This document shows, in pieces, positions 16,019 to 23,859 of a stretch of 64,000 nucleotides of DNA. The notes under the pieces were generated by a model. It saw only the letters and a program-made list of their open reading frames with translations, was not told where the DNA came from and searched no databases. This stretch comes from Nitrospira sp. Ga0074138 (GTDB lineage: Bacteria > Nitrospirota > Nitrospiria > Nitrospirales > Nitrospiraceae): assembly GCA_001464735.1 (NCBI GenBank), contig LNDU01000027.1, positions 62,001 to 126,000 of the forward strand. The letters are read 5' to 3'. Made by a program: the position numbers and the translations under genes. How positions within the stretch are numbered: position 1 is the stretch's first letter; every line of letters begins with the position of its first letter.

Positions 16019-18145
16019 CTATCGAGCGAATCCCCTAACGGATCTTCCCCCTCGCATCTTTGCCTCCGCCTCCGCTTCCAGCGCTGACAGTAGACGATGA
16101 GAGTCATAACGAATACCGAGTGCGCGGGACTGCCGGACGATGGTCGAGAAATCGCCAGGAGTCAGCATCTGCAACTTAGACAATCTGCGTATGACGGTTT
16201 CATCCTGCCGAGGTGATTCATCGTCACTTCCTATAAGAGTCAGTACATCGAAGAATAACTGCGTGACCTGCTCGGCTTTTACATACCCGAAACGGATTTT
16301 CAGGTCGAAGCGCCGAAGCACGGCGGAATCGAGTCGTTCCATCAAGTTGGTCGCACAGATGAACAGGCCATCAAATTGTTCCATTTGCTTCAGGAGTTCA
16401 TTGACTTTGGTTACTTCCCAGGAGCGAACTGCCGCTACTCGCTCCTGAAGAAAGCTGTCCGCTTCATCAAGGAAGAGCACCGCGCCCTCGTGCTGGGCTT
16501 CCTTAAACATCGAAGCCAGATTCTTTTCTGTTTCTCCTACCCAACAGCTTAGTATGTCGGACGCGGCCTTTTGCAGCATCGGCTTGTCCACTTGCTCAGC
16601 AAGGTGATGGGCAAAGGCCGTCTTTCCAGTGCCCGGGGGGCCATACAAACAGAGGCGAGCGTTGGGTCGTATCCTGAGACCTGCAGTTAAAACAGACAGA
16701 TCCTGATTAGGATTGAGCACGTCTATACGGTAGGTCAGTGATCGCTCACGAGGCCGATGAAGGTATTCAGTAGGGTGCCCCAGTATTTCAAGGTTACGCC
16801 GGAGCATCCTTTCAGCCACGTCCTCCAGGACCGTTGCTTCCTCATCCCGAGTTAAATTCACCACCTTTCCCACCTGTTCGATAAGCGCCGGCGTTACATA
16901 TCGGTTCTTCGCCGCTTGATCGATCCACGCTGGGCGTACGGCTGTATGGTTGAACACCTGCTCCAGCATCGCGTGTCTCACCGCTCTCGGTGGAGTACGG
17001 AACTCAATTGCATAGGTGAATCGGCGGAGGAACGCGGGATCGATCTGCTGGATCCCGTTGCAAAGCCAAAAAGCCGGCGTCGGGTTCGACTCCAGCTCCG
17101 TGTTGGTCCAGGCCTTGTAACGCCCAGAAGCTCTTGCTCTACCGAAAAACGGGATGTATTCGTCGGGGAAGACATCCTCGACCTCGTCGAATAGGATGAG
17201 GCACTTTGTTTTCTTGGTTAAAAGCTTTTGGGCCAACTGATAACATCGAAACCGGAAATGTTTCTCATTCAACCTCGCGGCCTCCACCTCGTGCGCGATC
17301 TGGAACAACTGAGCCCCGCTCGCCTCCACGAACGCCCTGACAAATTCCGTCTTACCGGTGCCACTGGCACCATACAGAAGGATGTTGACTCCTTGCGGCC
17401 GTTCCTGCACGCCACAAAAGAGACGATTGAGTATTGTGATCTCGTCTTTCAAATGTGGAAACGCAGTGAGGGGGTGACGTGGCGGTGGCGAGGCTTGGAA
17501 ATACTCTGAGAAGAGGTGTGCCTCACCTTCCGCCTCAGTGAGTAAGGAATTGTCTAGGCCATCGAGGAGGCATAGCACGTCACTTGCGGTATCCGCTGTT
17601 CGATCAAGATAAATGAGTCCGGCGGTGCTCAGGACGCCTTCCGTGCGAAGTGCATACCGTAGGTCGTGCTGTTCTGCCTCAAAGGCAGTAGCCAATACCT
17701 CAGATACCGAGGTGGCGAATGAGACTCTCAGGCCATCCAGGCAATCGGCCAGCGCCCTCGAAACGTGAAGCAATGCCGCAAAGGCAAGCAACTCCTTCTC
17801 GATGTAACTCAATCCGATCAGATCTGAAAGCAGAGTGAGGTTTGAATATAATGCGCCCGTTTGCTTTCGAGGCTGCCTCTCAAGCCCCACCAATCGCTTC
17901 CTCATTGCATCTATGGCTTTGGGGTGATTCAAGTCTTTAAGTTTGTCCTGTTCAAGGCCGACTGCCCTGATGATACGATCCGCGTCCCACTCATCGATGT
18001 CCACTCGAATGTTACACAACAGGCGTAGAAGCCACTGTGCGATCGGGACGCGATACTCCTCTGGTATCGAGGGATCCCATCTGGAAGGACGGTATCGGTT
18101 GCGGTGTGATCTAGCCCTTCGAATAAGATTGGTGTGACTTCTCAT
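16019..18145 (-). CDS. Tandem AAA+ ATPase
   Basis: A 708-residue protein with an alpha-helical N-terminal region of about 240 residues and two AAA+ modules. Module 1 has Walker A GASGTGKT (259-266) and Walker B LILFDE (316-321). Module 2 has GPPGTGKT (502-509), VLFLDEADSF (from 556) and a downstream RRFDLKI with arginine finger-type residues. The second module resembles the FtsH/Cdc48-type AAA core, but no protease motif (HExxH) is present. Start at 18145 with GAAAGGA upstream. It is transcribed away from the WYL regulator at 18245. AAA+/WYL pairs occur often in defence and mobile regions; its substrate is unknown. Confidence 0.8.
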   Translation of the reverse strand: MRSHTNLIRRARSHRNRYRPSRWDPSIPEEYRVPIAQWLLRLLCNIRVDIDEWDADRIIRAVGLEQDKLKDLNHPKAIDAMRKRLVGLERQPRKQTGALYSNLTLLSDLIGLSYIEKELLAFAALLHVSRALADCLDGLRVSFATSVSEVLATAFEAEQHDLRYALRTEGVLSTAGLIYLDRTADTASDVLCLLDGLDNSLLTEAEGEAHLFSEYFQASPPPRHPLTAFPHLKDEITILNRLFCGVQERPQGVNILLYGASGTGKTEFVRAFVEASGAQLFQIAHEVEAARLNEKHFRFRCYQLAQKLLTKKTKCLILFDEVEDVFPDEYIPFFGRARASGRYKAWTNTELESNPTPAFWLCNGIQQIDPAFLRRFTYAIEFRTPPRAVRHAMLEQVFNHTAVRPAWIDQAAKNRYVTPALIEQVGKVVNLTRDEEATVLEDVAERMLRRNLEILGHPTEYLHRPRERSLTYRIDVLNPNQDLSVLTAGLRIRPNARLCLYGPPGTGKTAFAHHLAEQVDKPMLQKAASDILSCWVGETEKNLASMFKEAQHEGAVLFLDEADSFLQERVAAVRSWEVTKVNELLKQMEQFDGLFICATNLMERLDSAVLRRFDLKIRFGYVKAEQVTQLFFDVLTLIGSDDESPRQDETVIRRLSKLQMLTPGDFSTIVRQSRALGIRYDSHRLLSALEAEAEAKMRGGRSVRGFAR

Positions 18146-18185
18146 AGCTCGATTCCTTTCGTGTGCTCAGAATTCGAGCATATGC

Positions 18186-18217
18186 GGGACATGCGACGGA
18201 CTGTGTCGTATAGTCCG
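18186..18217 (+). promoter_or_regulatory. Divergent-promoter operator candidate for the WYL/AAA+ pair
   Basis: A perfect inverted repeat CGGACT (18197-18202) / AGTCCG (18212-18217) with a 9-base spacer lies between the two divergent genes. A possible -35 GGGACA (18186-18191) and -10 TATAGT (18209-18214) with a 17-base spacer would place the repeat over the promoter of the WYL gene. This fits autoregulation by the WYL protein; it is inference. Confidence 0.45.
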
Positions 18218-18244
18218 AGTAAAAGAGTGGGTGTGAGGCAACCG

Positions 18245-19282
18245 ATGCCTACGGCAAGAGATACCGTTCGGAGACAATGGGCATTGCTCCAGGAGATCCC
18301 TCGTGCGCCTGGTTCAATTGGGACCAGCGCACTGCTGGTTCGGCTCAGAGAACAGGGTTATACCGTCAACGTCCGAACGATTCAGCGAGATTTGAACACG
18401 CTGTCTACGGTTTTTCCCCTCAGTAGCAGTGAGGAAGGACGCGCCAGTCGATGGTTCTGGAGCGAAGCGGCTAAAGTGGTGGATGTGCCTGGGCTGGATG
18501 TACCGACGGCACTGGCGTTCCAGCTAGCACGGGAATATCTACAGCCGTTGTTACCACAGGTGGTCCATCGCCGATTGGCAGGTCACTTTCAGCGCGCCGA
18601 GGAATGCCTGAGGCAAGAAACCACCAATCAGCTCAGTCTATGGCCGGACAAAGTGTGTGTCATCTCTCGCGGACCAGCCCTCCGACCACCCTCAATCAAC
18701 GCGGCTGTGCAGATGGCCGTGGAGCAGGCTCTCCTACACGAACGGCAGATTCAACTGGTGTACCGTTCAAAGCACGGTGATCAACCCAAACGGTATGTAG
18801 CTCATCCCTGTGGTCTTGTGATTCGCGATGGTGTGTTCTATCTGATCGCCACGCTGAGGGACTATCCAAATCTTCGGCACTTGGCGCTCCATCGTATATC
18901 CATTGCTGAGGTCATGCGAGACCGAGCGAAGAGGCTCAGTGGGTTCACGCTCAAGAAGTATGTGGCTAAAGAACAACTCTTTTCGTACCCCACACAAGGC
19001 GGTCTCATACACCTGGATGTGCTGTTTGAGGCGAAGACCGCCATCCACCTCCGCGAACGACCACTGGCACGCAATCAACGCCTTACCACAATGACAAAAG
19101 ATGGGCGCACGCGCCTGCAAGCGACAGTCAGAGATACGCATGAGTTGCGATGGTGGTTGCTGGGATTCGGAGATAAAGTCAAGGTGTTGGGCCCTAAGTC
19201 TCTCCGCAAGGAATTCGCAGAGATGGCCCGGCGCATGGCCGCACGATATCAAGATGGACAGGCAAGGGCCAAAACGGTCTGA
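18245..19282 (+). CDS. WYL-domain transcriptional regulator
   Basis: A 345-residue protein. Residues about 5-65 form a DeoR/HTH-type domain (LVRLREQGYTVNVRTIQRDL). The centre (about 150-235) is a WYL domain (LLHERQIQLVYRSK, then HPCGLVIRDGVFYLIA), and a C-terminal WYL-extension follows, ending near LRKEFAEMARRMAA. WYL regulators sense nucleic acids or nucleotides and often control defence genes. I chose ATG 18245 because GTGAGG lies just upstream; in-frame ATGs at 18182 and 18191 overlap the operator. It is followed after 38 bases by an unrecognised gene, probably in the same transcript. Confidence 0.82.
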   Translation: MPTARDTVRRQWALLQEIPRAPGSIGTSALLVRLREQGYTVNVRTIQRDLNTLSTVFPLSSSEEGRASRWFWSEAAKVVDVPGLDVPTALAFQLAREYLQPLLPQVVHRRLAGHFQRAEECLRQETTNQLSLWPDKVCVISRGPALRPPSINAAVQMAVEQALLHERQIQLVYRSKHGDQPKRYVAHPCGLVIRDGVFYLIATLRDYPNLRHLALHRISIAEVMRDRAKRLSGFTLKKYVAKEQLFSYPTQGGLIHLDVLFEAKTAIHLRERPLARNQRLTTMTKDGRTRLQATVRDTHELRWWLLGFGDKVKVLGPKSLRKEFAEMARRMAARYQDGQARAKTV

Positions 19283-19320
19283 CCAGTGCTGGTTGGGTCA
19301 ATCAAGGAGAGATTTTGACT

Positions 19321-20073
19321 ATGCGTAGACAGACCCAACTAAAAGACTCTGACATCAAAAAACTTATAAAGTTCGTGGGCTATGGCCCAAAGTGCCACGT
19401 GAAGATACTTTTTCTGGGATATGAGGAGCATGCGCCGAAGGGGAAAAAGGAATATTACAAAAACATCAGCGCCCGAATGAACTTCAAGCCGATCATGGAT
19501 CTGAAAGAGGCTCATGACAGGCTTGGTAAAGCGGGTTGCAGGAACCCGTTCGACTGCGACGGTAAGAATCCGGTTAAGGTGTGGAATTGTGCGGCGCGTT
19601 TTGCGTTGGAGTTTGCAAATCACTGTCAGTGGTCAAAACGAAAGATATGGAGTGCATATTGGAGAAATCACTTGGGCCGGAAGGAGGGAAGCACGTTTCT
19701 TATGGAATGTGATCCAATTCCGAAACACAAACACGCAACAAATATTCATCTTCCTGAGGGTTGGGACAATGACAGGATATGGAATGAACGCAAAAAAGCT
19801 CTGTTGAAACGTCCGAAAGTCCTTAAATCACAGTTTGTAATTGCCTATGGTGAGGAAACAAAGGCGAAGGTTCAGGAACTCTTTGGGGTGGATAAGGACG
19901 GTTGGCAAAAGAGGCAGAAAGGGAAGCATCAAATTTCTTTTGCTTCTAAGCGAAGGACCCATATCGCGCATGTTGAATTCCTTGGTCGAGGCTTCGCATA
20001 TAAAAAGGGCATCCCCTTTATCGTCGACGAACTGGTGAAGCGGGGTAAGAATCGATCTCGCCGTCGTAGGTAG
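19321..20073 (+). CDS. Hypothetical protein, possibly uracil-DNA-glycosylase-like fold
   Basis: A 250-residue basic protein downstream of the WYL gene, with AAGGAGAG before the start (ATG 19321; TTG 19315 also possible). I do not recognise it firmly. It begins with a strand-like KILFLGYEEHA. In the middle it has LMECDPIPKH and FVIAYGEETKAKVQELFG, and it ends with HVEFLGRGFAYKKGIPF before a lysine/arginine-rich tail. The order of a glycine-containing first strand, a central hydrophobic strand ending in Gly, and a late His segment recalls the uracil-DNA glycosylase superfamily, but the catalytic boxes do not match. Together with the AAA+ and WYL genes it may form a three-gene system. Confidence 0.5.
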   Translation: MRRQTQLKDSDIKKLIKFVGYGPKCHVKILFLGYEEHAPKGKKEYYKNISARMNFKPIMDLKEAHDRLGKAGCRNPFDCDGKNPVKVWNCAARFALEFANHCQWSKRKIWSAYWRNHLGRKEGSTFLMECDPIPKHKHATNIHLPEGWDNDRIWNERKKALLKRPKVLKSQFVIAYGEETKAKVQELFGVDKDGWQKRQKGKHQISFASKRRTHIAHVEFLGRGFAYKKGIPFIVDELVKRGKNRSRRRR

Positions 20074-20539
20074 AGTTGACTGGAGCCTAGCGGGTCTGAC
20101 GGCTGTTTCGCTTCACCATCACGCACCTCCACGCACCAGAAAAGTTTCCTGACGCCTAACGACGAGTACTGTGGCGTTTTGGCGTTGTCCCACCCAATTC
20201 CTAATCGTCGCTTGATTCCGTCGCACTCGTGCCGACTTGATGTTCGTTGCCAGTGTGGATCCGGCCCCCTTCACTCGCCCCGATTTCCACCGGCGGGCTG
20301 CGTTGATCACGCTTCTGAACTGCATCCGGGGGAGCCTTCTACCCATGGTCATCCCTCCGCTTCAGGTCCTCCGATCAGCCTGGGGGCGGATTCCCTCCCA
20401 GGTCCTTTTCCCTTGCTGCGTGGTCTGCTCCTCCCGGTGAGAGGCCAACACATCAACGCACACAAAAGGAGTTATCAGTCTTCTTTTCGAAAACTGCTGT
20501 TGGAGGAATCGTATCCTTCGTATTTCTTCTATTCTTCAA
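20074..20539. other. Leader-like region without a gene
   Basis: No supported gene. The region is pyrimidine-rich and carries CTCCTCCCGGTGAGAG near 20428, similar to the hairpin-prone segment before the MATN pseudogene (around 13950). AAAAGGAG follows at about 20463. No start codon or ORF follows the ribosome-site-like sequence before the terminator at 20540. It looks like the 5' and 3' ends of a gene whose coding part was lost. Confidence 0.35.
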
Positions 20540-20575
20540 GGGCCATGATTGGTTCCGATCATGGCCCCTTTCATT
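20540..20575 (+). terminator. Rho-independent terminator-like hairpin
   Basis: A perfect 10-base stem, GGGCCATGAT (20540-20549) with ATCATGGCCC (20558-20567), has an 8-base loop and is followed by CTTTCATTT. The T-tract is imperfect, so termination efficiency is uncertain. Confidence 0.55.
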
Positions 20576-20588
20576 TCCGGGTTCTTGC

Positions 20589-21127
20589 TCACACTCCCGC
20601 CAAGGCCACGATCTTCATGACATCCGTCTCGGTGTGCGCACAACACGGGCAATAGATTGCCCGCTGTCTGATCTCGGGGAAGACAATCTCGACGCCGAGA
20701 ATCCGTAGACAACGTCGAACTGAAAGCCGTACGTTCATTACCGGTTTGCCCGGTGCTAGGCGCTTTGGCGATAACCATTCATAGGCATGGGGCAGGAGAT
20801 CGCCGATCGTATGGACTCCCCGTTGTTTCAGATCCTGGTGCGCACGGGTGTTAAGCAGCAGACTCGCGATGGGTTGTGACGCAAAGCGCCGAACCGCGTC
20901 AGGAGGAATACGGCGTCCCGTTGTCCGGTCCAGCATCCGTTGCGTCATGAAGCAATAGGTGGCGTCGAGGACCACGAAGGTCCGTCCATCGAGCGCGGCA
21001 AAGATGTGTTCAATCAGACTCTCGTCGCAGCGACGCTGTTCCCGGATTGAGTGACCAAGCCGCGCCGCTCGTTCGTTGATGGGTACGCCATCACTTGCGC
21101 TGTCCCACTCGGCCTGGGCCCAGGGAC
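20589..21127 (-). pseudogene. 5'-truncated copy of the HhH/zinc-type gene
   Basis: Closely related to the intact gene at 22524-23156 and in the same orientation, sharing LDATYCFMTQRMLDR, HQDLKQRGVHTIGDLLP and YCPCCAH. The C-terminus is complete, but homology stops at 21127, where the sequence switches to the third Asn-Pro-Tyr repeat copy. About the first 35 codons and the start are lost. A shorter product from a GTG at 20975 is possible but would lack the N-terminal third. Confidence 0.65.
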
Positions 21128-21130
21128 CGT

Positions 21131-21394
21131 CCGTACGGCAGTCCGTTCAGTAATCAATCGGCGACTAGTTCTTTCGCCACCGATGCGCCAAGGCTTTATG
21201 ACCAGCAGGGAAATTACCGCGGCAAGTTGAGCGCCAATCCGTACGATCCTGATTCAACCTGCAACCACTACGGCCGGTACGGGTCTCGGTTTTCACCCGA
21301 CTCCATCCACAATTCTTACGGCGCAGGCAGTCCGTTTCACTCCGAGAGTCCCACCAATCCCTATGGCCGCGGCTTGCGAATCGAAGGACAGTGA
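21131..21394 (+). pseudogene. Asn-Pro-Tyr repeat protein, 5'-truncated copy
   Basis: Third copy of the family at 11335. It keeps the region from PYGSPFSNQSAT through APRLYDQQGNYRGKLSANP to the GLRIEGQ end. The promoter, signal peptide and first repeats are gone, replaced by the truncated HhH-type gene. The frame is open, but with no signal peptide it is unlikely to work. Several NPY units are altered (NHY, NSY). Confidence 0.65.
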
Positions 21395-21422
21395 AAGATC
21401 CGCTGACTCATCTTCACCAATC

Positions 21423-21466
21423 ATGGCAACCAATACATCATCCAAACGACCAGCCACCACGCTGCG
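21423..21466 (+). pseudogene. N-terminal fragment of the MATN-type small gene
   Basis: Starts MATNTSSKRPATTLR and matches the start of the pseudogene at 14000, but without its first stop. Homology ends near 21466, about 20 bases before the toxin stop codon, so the toxin-antitoxin module replaced the rest of the gene. It directly follows an Asn-Pro-Tyr repeat copy; at 14.8 kb members of the two families are also adjacent, but in the opposite order. Confidence 0.5.
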
Positions 21467-21486
21467 CTCATTCCAAAGACTGCGCC

Positions 21487-22011
21487 CTAACCACTCGTAA
21501 GAAGACTGGCGATGGTTTTCATCGGAAGAAAAAGTCGTCCTGGCTTGTCTGGAAAAGTTATGAACTCGAAATGTCGATAGAAGCCGGCAGATGTTTCGTC
21601 GATCGCGTCGACCACAACGGCTGCAGCGGCAATCTGCGAGGACTGCTTCAACGCCCGCTTGAGCGCATCGACGAGTAGAAACTCCCCGAGTCCCTGCCCT
21701 CGGTACCGCTGATCGAGGGCAAGGCGCCCCAGGAGGGTGACTGGCACGATCGGATAGGCTGGAAGTTTTCTAACAACCTCGTCCGGTAAATCCTGGAGAG
21801 CGACGCCGAAGGCCGAGAGCGTGTAGTATCCAATGACCGTTTTGCGATCGCTCTCTCGGGTGAGAATAAATGGCGCGGCGACCATGCGCCGCGCATCCTG
21901 TGTAGCTTGTTTCTGGAGGTACTGGTCAAGCGCTTCGTAGCCACATGAAAAATCGCCACGGTTGTGGTGCTTGCCTATCGGCTCGACGATAAGATCACGT
22001 TCACCGGACAT
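21487..22011 (-). CDS. GNAT-family acetyltransferase toxin (TacT/AtaT type)
   Basis: A 174-residue GNAT enzyme with the acetyl-CoA loop RGQGLG (104-109) after LLGRLALDQRY, and a C-terminal FYRHFEF with the usual tyrosine. It begins DLIVEPIGKHHNRGDFSCG, as in tRNA-acetylating toxins of the TacT/AtaT/KacT group, which block translation by acetylating charged tRNA. Its start overlaps the upstream DUF1778 gene by 11 bases (22001-22011), the standard antitoxin-first order. The exact tRNA target cannot be told from sequence. Confidence 0.88.
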   Translation of the reverse strand: MSGERDLIVEPIGKHHNRGDFSCGYEALDQYLQKQATQDARRMVAAPFILTRESDRKTVIGYYTLSAFGVALQDLPDEVVRKLPAYPIVPVTLLGRLALDQRYRGQGLGEFLLVDALKRALKQSSQIAAAAVVVDAIDETSAGFYRHFEFITFPDKPGRLFLPMKTIASLLTSG

Positions 22012-22318
22012 TGGTGCCGCGCTGCTGACGTGCTTTATAGCGCTGCACGGCTTGTCGTAGGCGCGTGGATGGCTCAGGCGCAGTCAAGAGCGCCGCCACA
22101 AACGCCTTCCGATCCCGGTCACTGAGAACCATGGCATCATGATCGCGCAAGGTTCGCGAGGCGTGTTCTTGTGCAGAGGCGACGATAAAATCGGTCAGGG
22201 ACAGCCCGGCCAATTGGGCCGCTCTCAGAAAAAAGGCTTTCTGCTGTTTCGTGATACGTGCCTCCAGCCTGGCCGTCTTGCCAGAAGAGGAATTCAGTGT
22301 TGCAGAGGTTGTTGCCAT
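22001..22318 (-). CDS. DUF1778 (ribbon-helix-helix) antitoxin
   Basis: A 105-residue antitoxin with an N-terminal ribbon-helix-helix (KTARLEARITKQQKAFFLRA) for DNA binding and dimerisation. The C-terminal part (DRKAFVAALLTAPEPSTRL) typically wraps the GNAT toxin. ATG 22318 follows GGGAGG closely; a longer reading from 22333 is less likely. A strong promoter with an embedded inverted repeat lies just upstream, fitting autorepression by the antitoxin-toxin complex. Confidence 0.87.
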   Translation of the reverse strand: MATTSATLNSSSGKTARLEARITKQQKAFFLRAAQLAGLSLTDFIVASAQEHASRTLRDHDAMVLSDRDRKAFVAALLTAPEPSTRLRQAVQRYKARQQRGTNVR

Positions 22319-22339
22319 GATTCGCCCTCCCAATCTTCA

Positions 22340-22368
22340 AGTGTACGGCTCTATGCCGTACGTGTCAA
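22340..22368 (-). promoter_or_regulatory. Promoter and operator of the toxin-antitoxin operon
   Basis: On the minus strand, -35 TTGACA (22368-22363) and -10 TACACT (22345-22340) are separated by exactly 17 bases. Inside lies a perfect inverted repeat GTACGGC (22343-22349) / GCCGTAC (22355-22361) with a 5-base centre, covering the spacer and part of the -10. The antitoxin ATG is 22 bases further on. The arrangement is classic for a repressed sigma-70 promoter. Confidence 0.75.
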
Positions 22369-22523
22369 CACATTGAAATGCATCGCTTGCCATTAACTTC
22401 TATGCAGTGTTCTGCGATTAGCCGAGATCATAAGCTCCTGCAATATCAGGGAGTTGCGTTCTCGCCACGTCGCATTCGGTACCGTTGTGGAATCAACCAC
22501 AAAAGCATCTCTCTTCACTCAGC

Positions 22524-23156
22524 TCACACCCCCGCCAAGGCGACGATCTTCATGACGTCGGTCTCGCGGTGCGCACAGCAGGGACAATAGATTGCCCGCT
22601 GTTTGATCTCGGGAAAGACAATCTCGACACCCAGAATGCGCAGACAACGTCGAACCGAAAGCCGGACGTTCATCACAGGTTTGCCCGGTGCCAAGCGCTT
22701 TGGCGATAACCATTCATAGGCATGAGGCAGAAGGTCGCCGATTGTATGGACTCCCCGCTGTTTCAGATCCTGGTGCGCACGGGCGTTAAGCAGCAGACTC
22801 GCGATGGGTTGTGACGCAAAGCGCCGAACCGCGTCAGGAGGGATACGGCGTCCCGTCCGCCGGTCCAGCATCCGCTGCGTCATGAAGCAATAGGTGGCGT
22901 CGAGGACCACGAAGGTTCGTCCATGAAGGGCAGCAAAGATGTGTTCAATCAGACTCTCGTCGCAGCGACGCTGTTCCCGGATCGAGTGGCCGATCCGTGC
23001 AGCTCGTTCGGTGATGGACGTGCCATCATTTGCGCAGTCCCACTCGGACTGTGCCCAGGGACTGAGCCGACTATAGGCTGCGTCGAGGGCTGTGCGCTTG
23101 GTCGGATGGTTGACCACAATGTCCATAGTGAGCGTCGCCAATCGATCTTTCCGCAT
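22524..23156 (-). CDS. HhH (RpoA-CTD-like) and zinc-knuckle-like protein, intact copy
   Basis: A 210-residue protein of unknown function. Residues about 126-145 (AHQDLKQRGVHTIGDLLP) resemble the helix-hairpin-helix of the RNA polymerase alpha C-terminal domain (the usual pattern is L-x-x-x-G-I-x-T-x-x-E/D-L). The C-terminus has CPCC (191-194) and His196, possibly a metal site. GGAAGG precedes ATG 23156. A second, truncated copy lies 1.4 kb away at 20589-21127 in the same direction. A DNA-binding or transcription role is plausible from the HhH, but not shown. Confidence 0.6.
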   Translation of the reverse strand: MRKDRLATLTMDIVVNHPTKRTALDAAYSRLSPWAQSEWDCANDGTSITERAARIGHSIREQRRCDESLIEHIFAALHGRTFVVLDATYCFMTQRMLDRRTGRRIPPDAVRRFASQPIASLLLNARAHQDLKQRGVHTIGDLLPHAYEWLSPKRLAPGKPVMNVRLSVRRCLRILGVEIVFPEIKQRAIYCPCCAHRETDVMKIVALAGV

Positions 23157-23534
23157 AGTGTCCGTCCTTCCTTTCCTCCGATACGTGGTGACTCGGGAAT
23201 CCTCACGCCACACGAGCGCCTCTCTTCGCCTGTAGTTACCCAAACCGGAGACGCAAGAGGCGTGTGGCGCCGTGGTTGTTATGAGGAAGGTCAGGTTTTG
23301 AGGCTATTCCCTTGAGGTAGGAGAAGTTATTCGCAAGAGGGGAATCATGGTATGAGTTATACTAATGAGGTATAAATAAGGCATTATTTTAAACTAAGTT
23401 TTACTGCATCAGTACCGTGGACGTACAAAAGTGGGCAGCTTTGGAGAGAAGCTCGGCCTTGGCCAGGGCTACTTCGCGACACCGTGGCTGGAGGCGCCGT
23501 GCCATGTCGATGTCTAGAAGTCCTGTTGAATGGA
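23157..23534. other. Intergenic region with an A+T-rich inverted repeat
   Basis: No gene seen. It holds the upstream region of the HhH-type gene on the left and the end of the conjugation operon on the right. TTATAC (23357-23362) / GTATAA (23370-23375) form a perfect inverted repeat with a 7-base spacer in an A+T-rich stretch, a possible operator or weak terminator. Confidence 0.4.
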
Positions 23535-23813
23535 CTATTGCTTGGGGCAGAGCTGGAGGAAGTTTCTTCGCATGACCATAGTTTTGAACGGGTTCCCTGC
23601 CTGGATCATGTAGTACTTTGTGAGCGCGGCTTGGCATTCTTTCGGAGCCTGTGGGCCCGCTGCTAAGCATAGCAGACATTCACAGGCCAACCTGGTGTCC
23701 CCTTCCAGGAAGGACGGTTTCGGTGGTGTTTGTGCCGGCGCATCCTGGGCCATGACGAGGAGGCCCACTCCCACAATGACCACGATCCATTTGCGTCTCT
23801 TCCACCAATTCAT
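23535..23813 (-). CDS. trbM: TrbM-like conjugal transfer protein
   Basis: A 92-residue exported protein with a signal peptide of about 28 residues (KWIVVIVGVGLLVMAQDAPAQ). The mature part has the TrbM-type cysteine pattern: CECLLCLA, KECQAALTKYY and a final LQLCPK. TrbM proteins are periplasmic accessory factors of RP4-type transfer systems. It is the last gene of the minus-strand transfer operon. Confidence 0.7.
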   Translation of the reverse strand: MNWWKRRKWIVVIVGVGLLVMAQDAPAQTPPKPSFLEGDTRLACECLLCLAAGPQAPKECQAALTKYYMIQAGNPFKTMVMRRNFLQLCPKQ

Positions 23814-23859
23814 GGGCTCACCTCAGTACGATCCAGGGACATATTCTTGACGGCATGAG

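Noticed and set aside
22524..23156. Duplicated HhH-type gene as a transposase of an insertion sequence
   Set aside because: No DDE/DEDD or HUH motif is visible and no terminal inverted repeats or target duplications were found. The duplication alone is not enough to call an IS.
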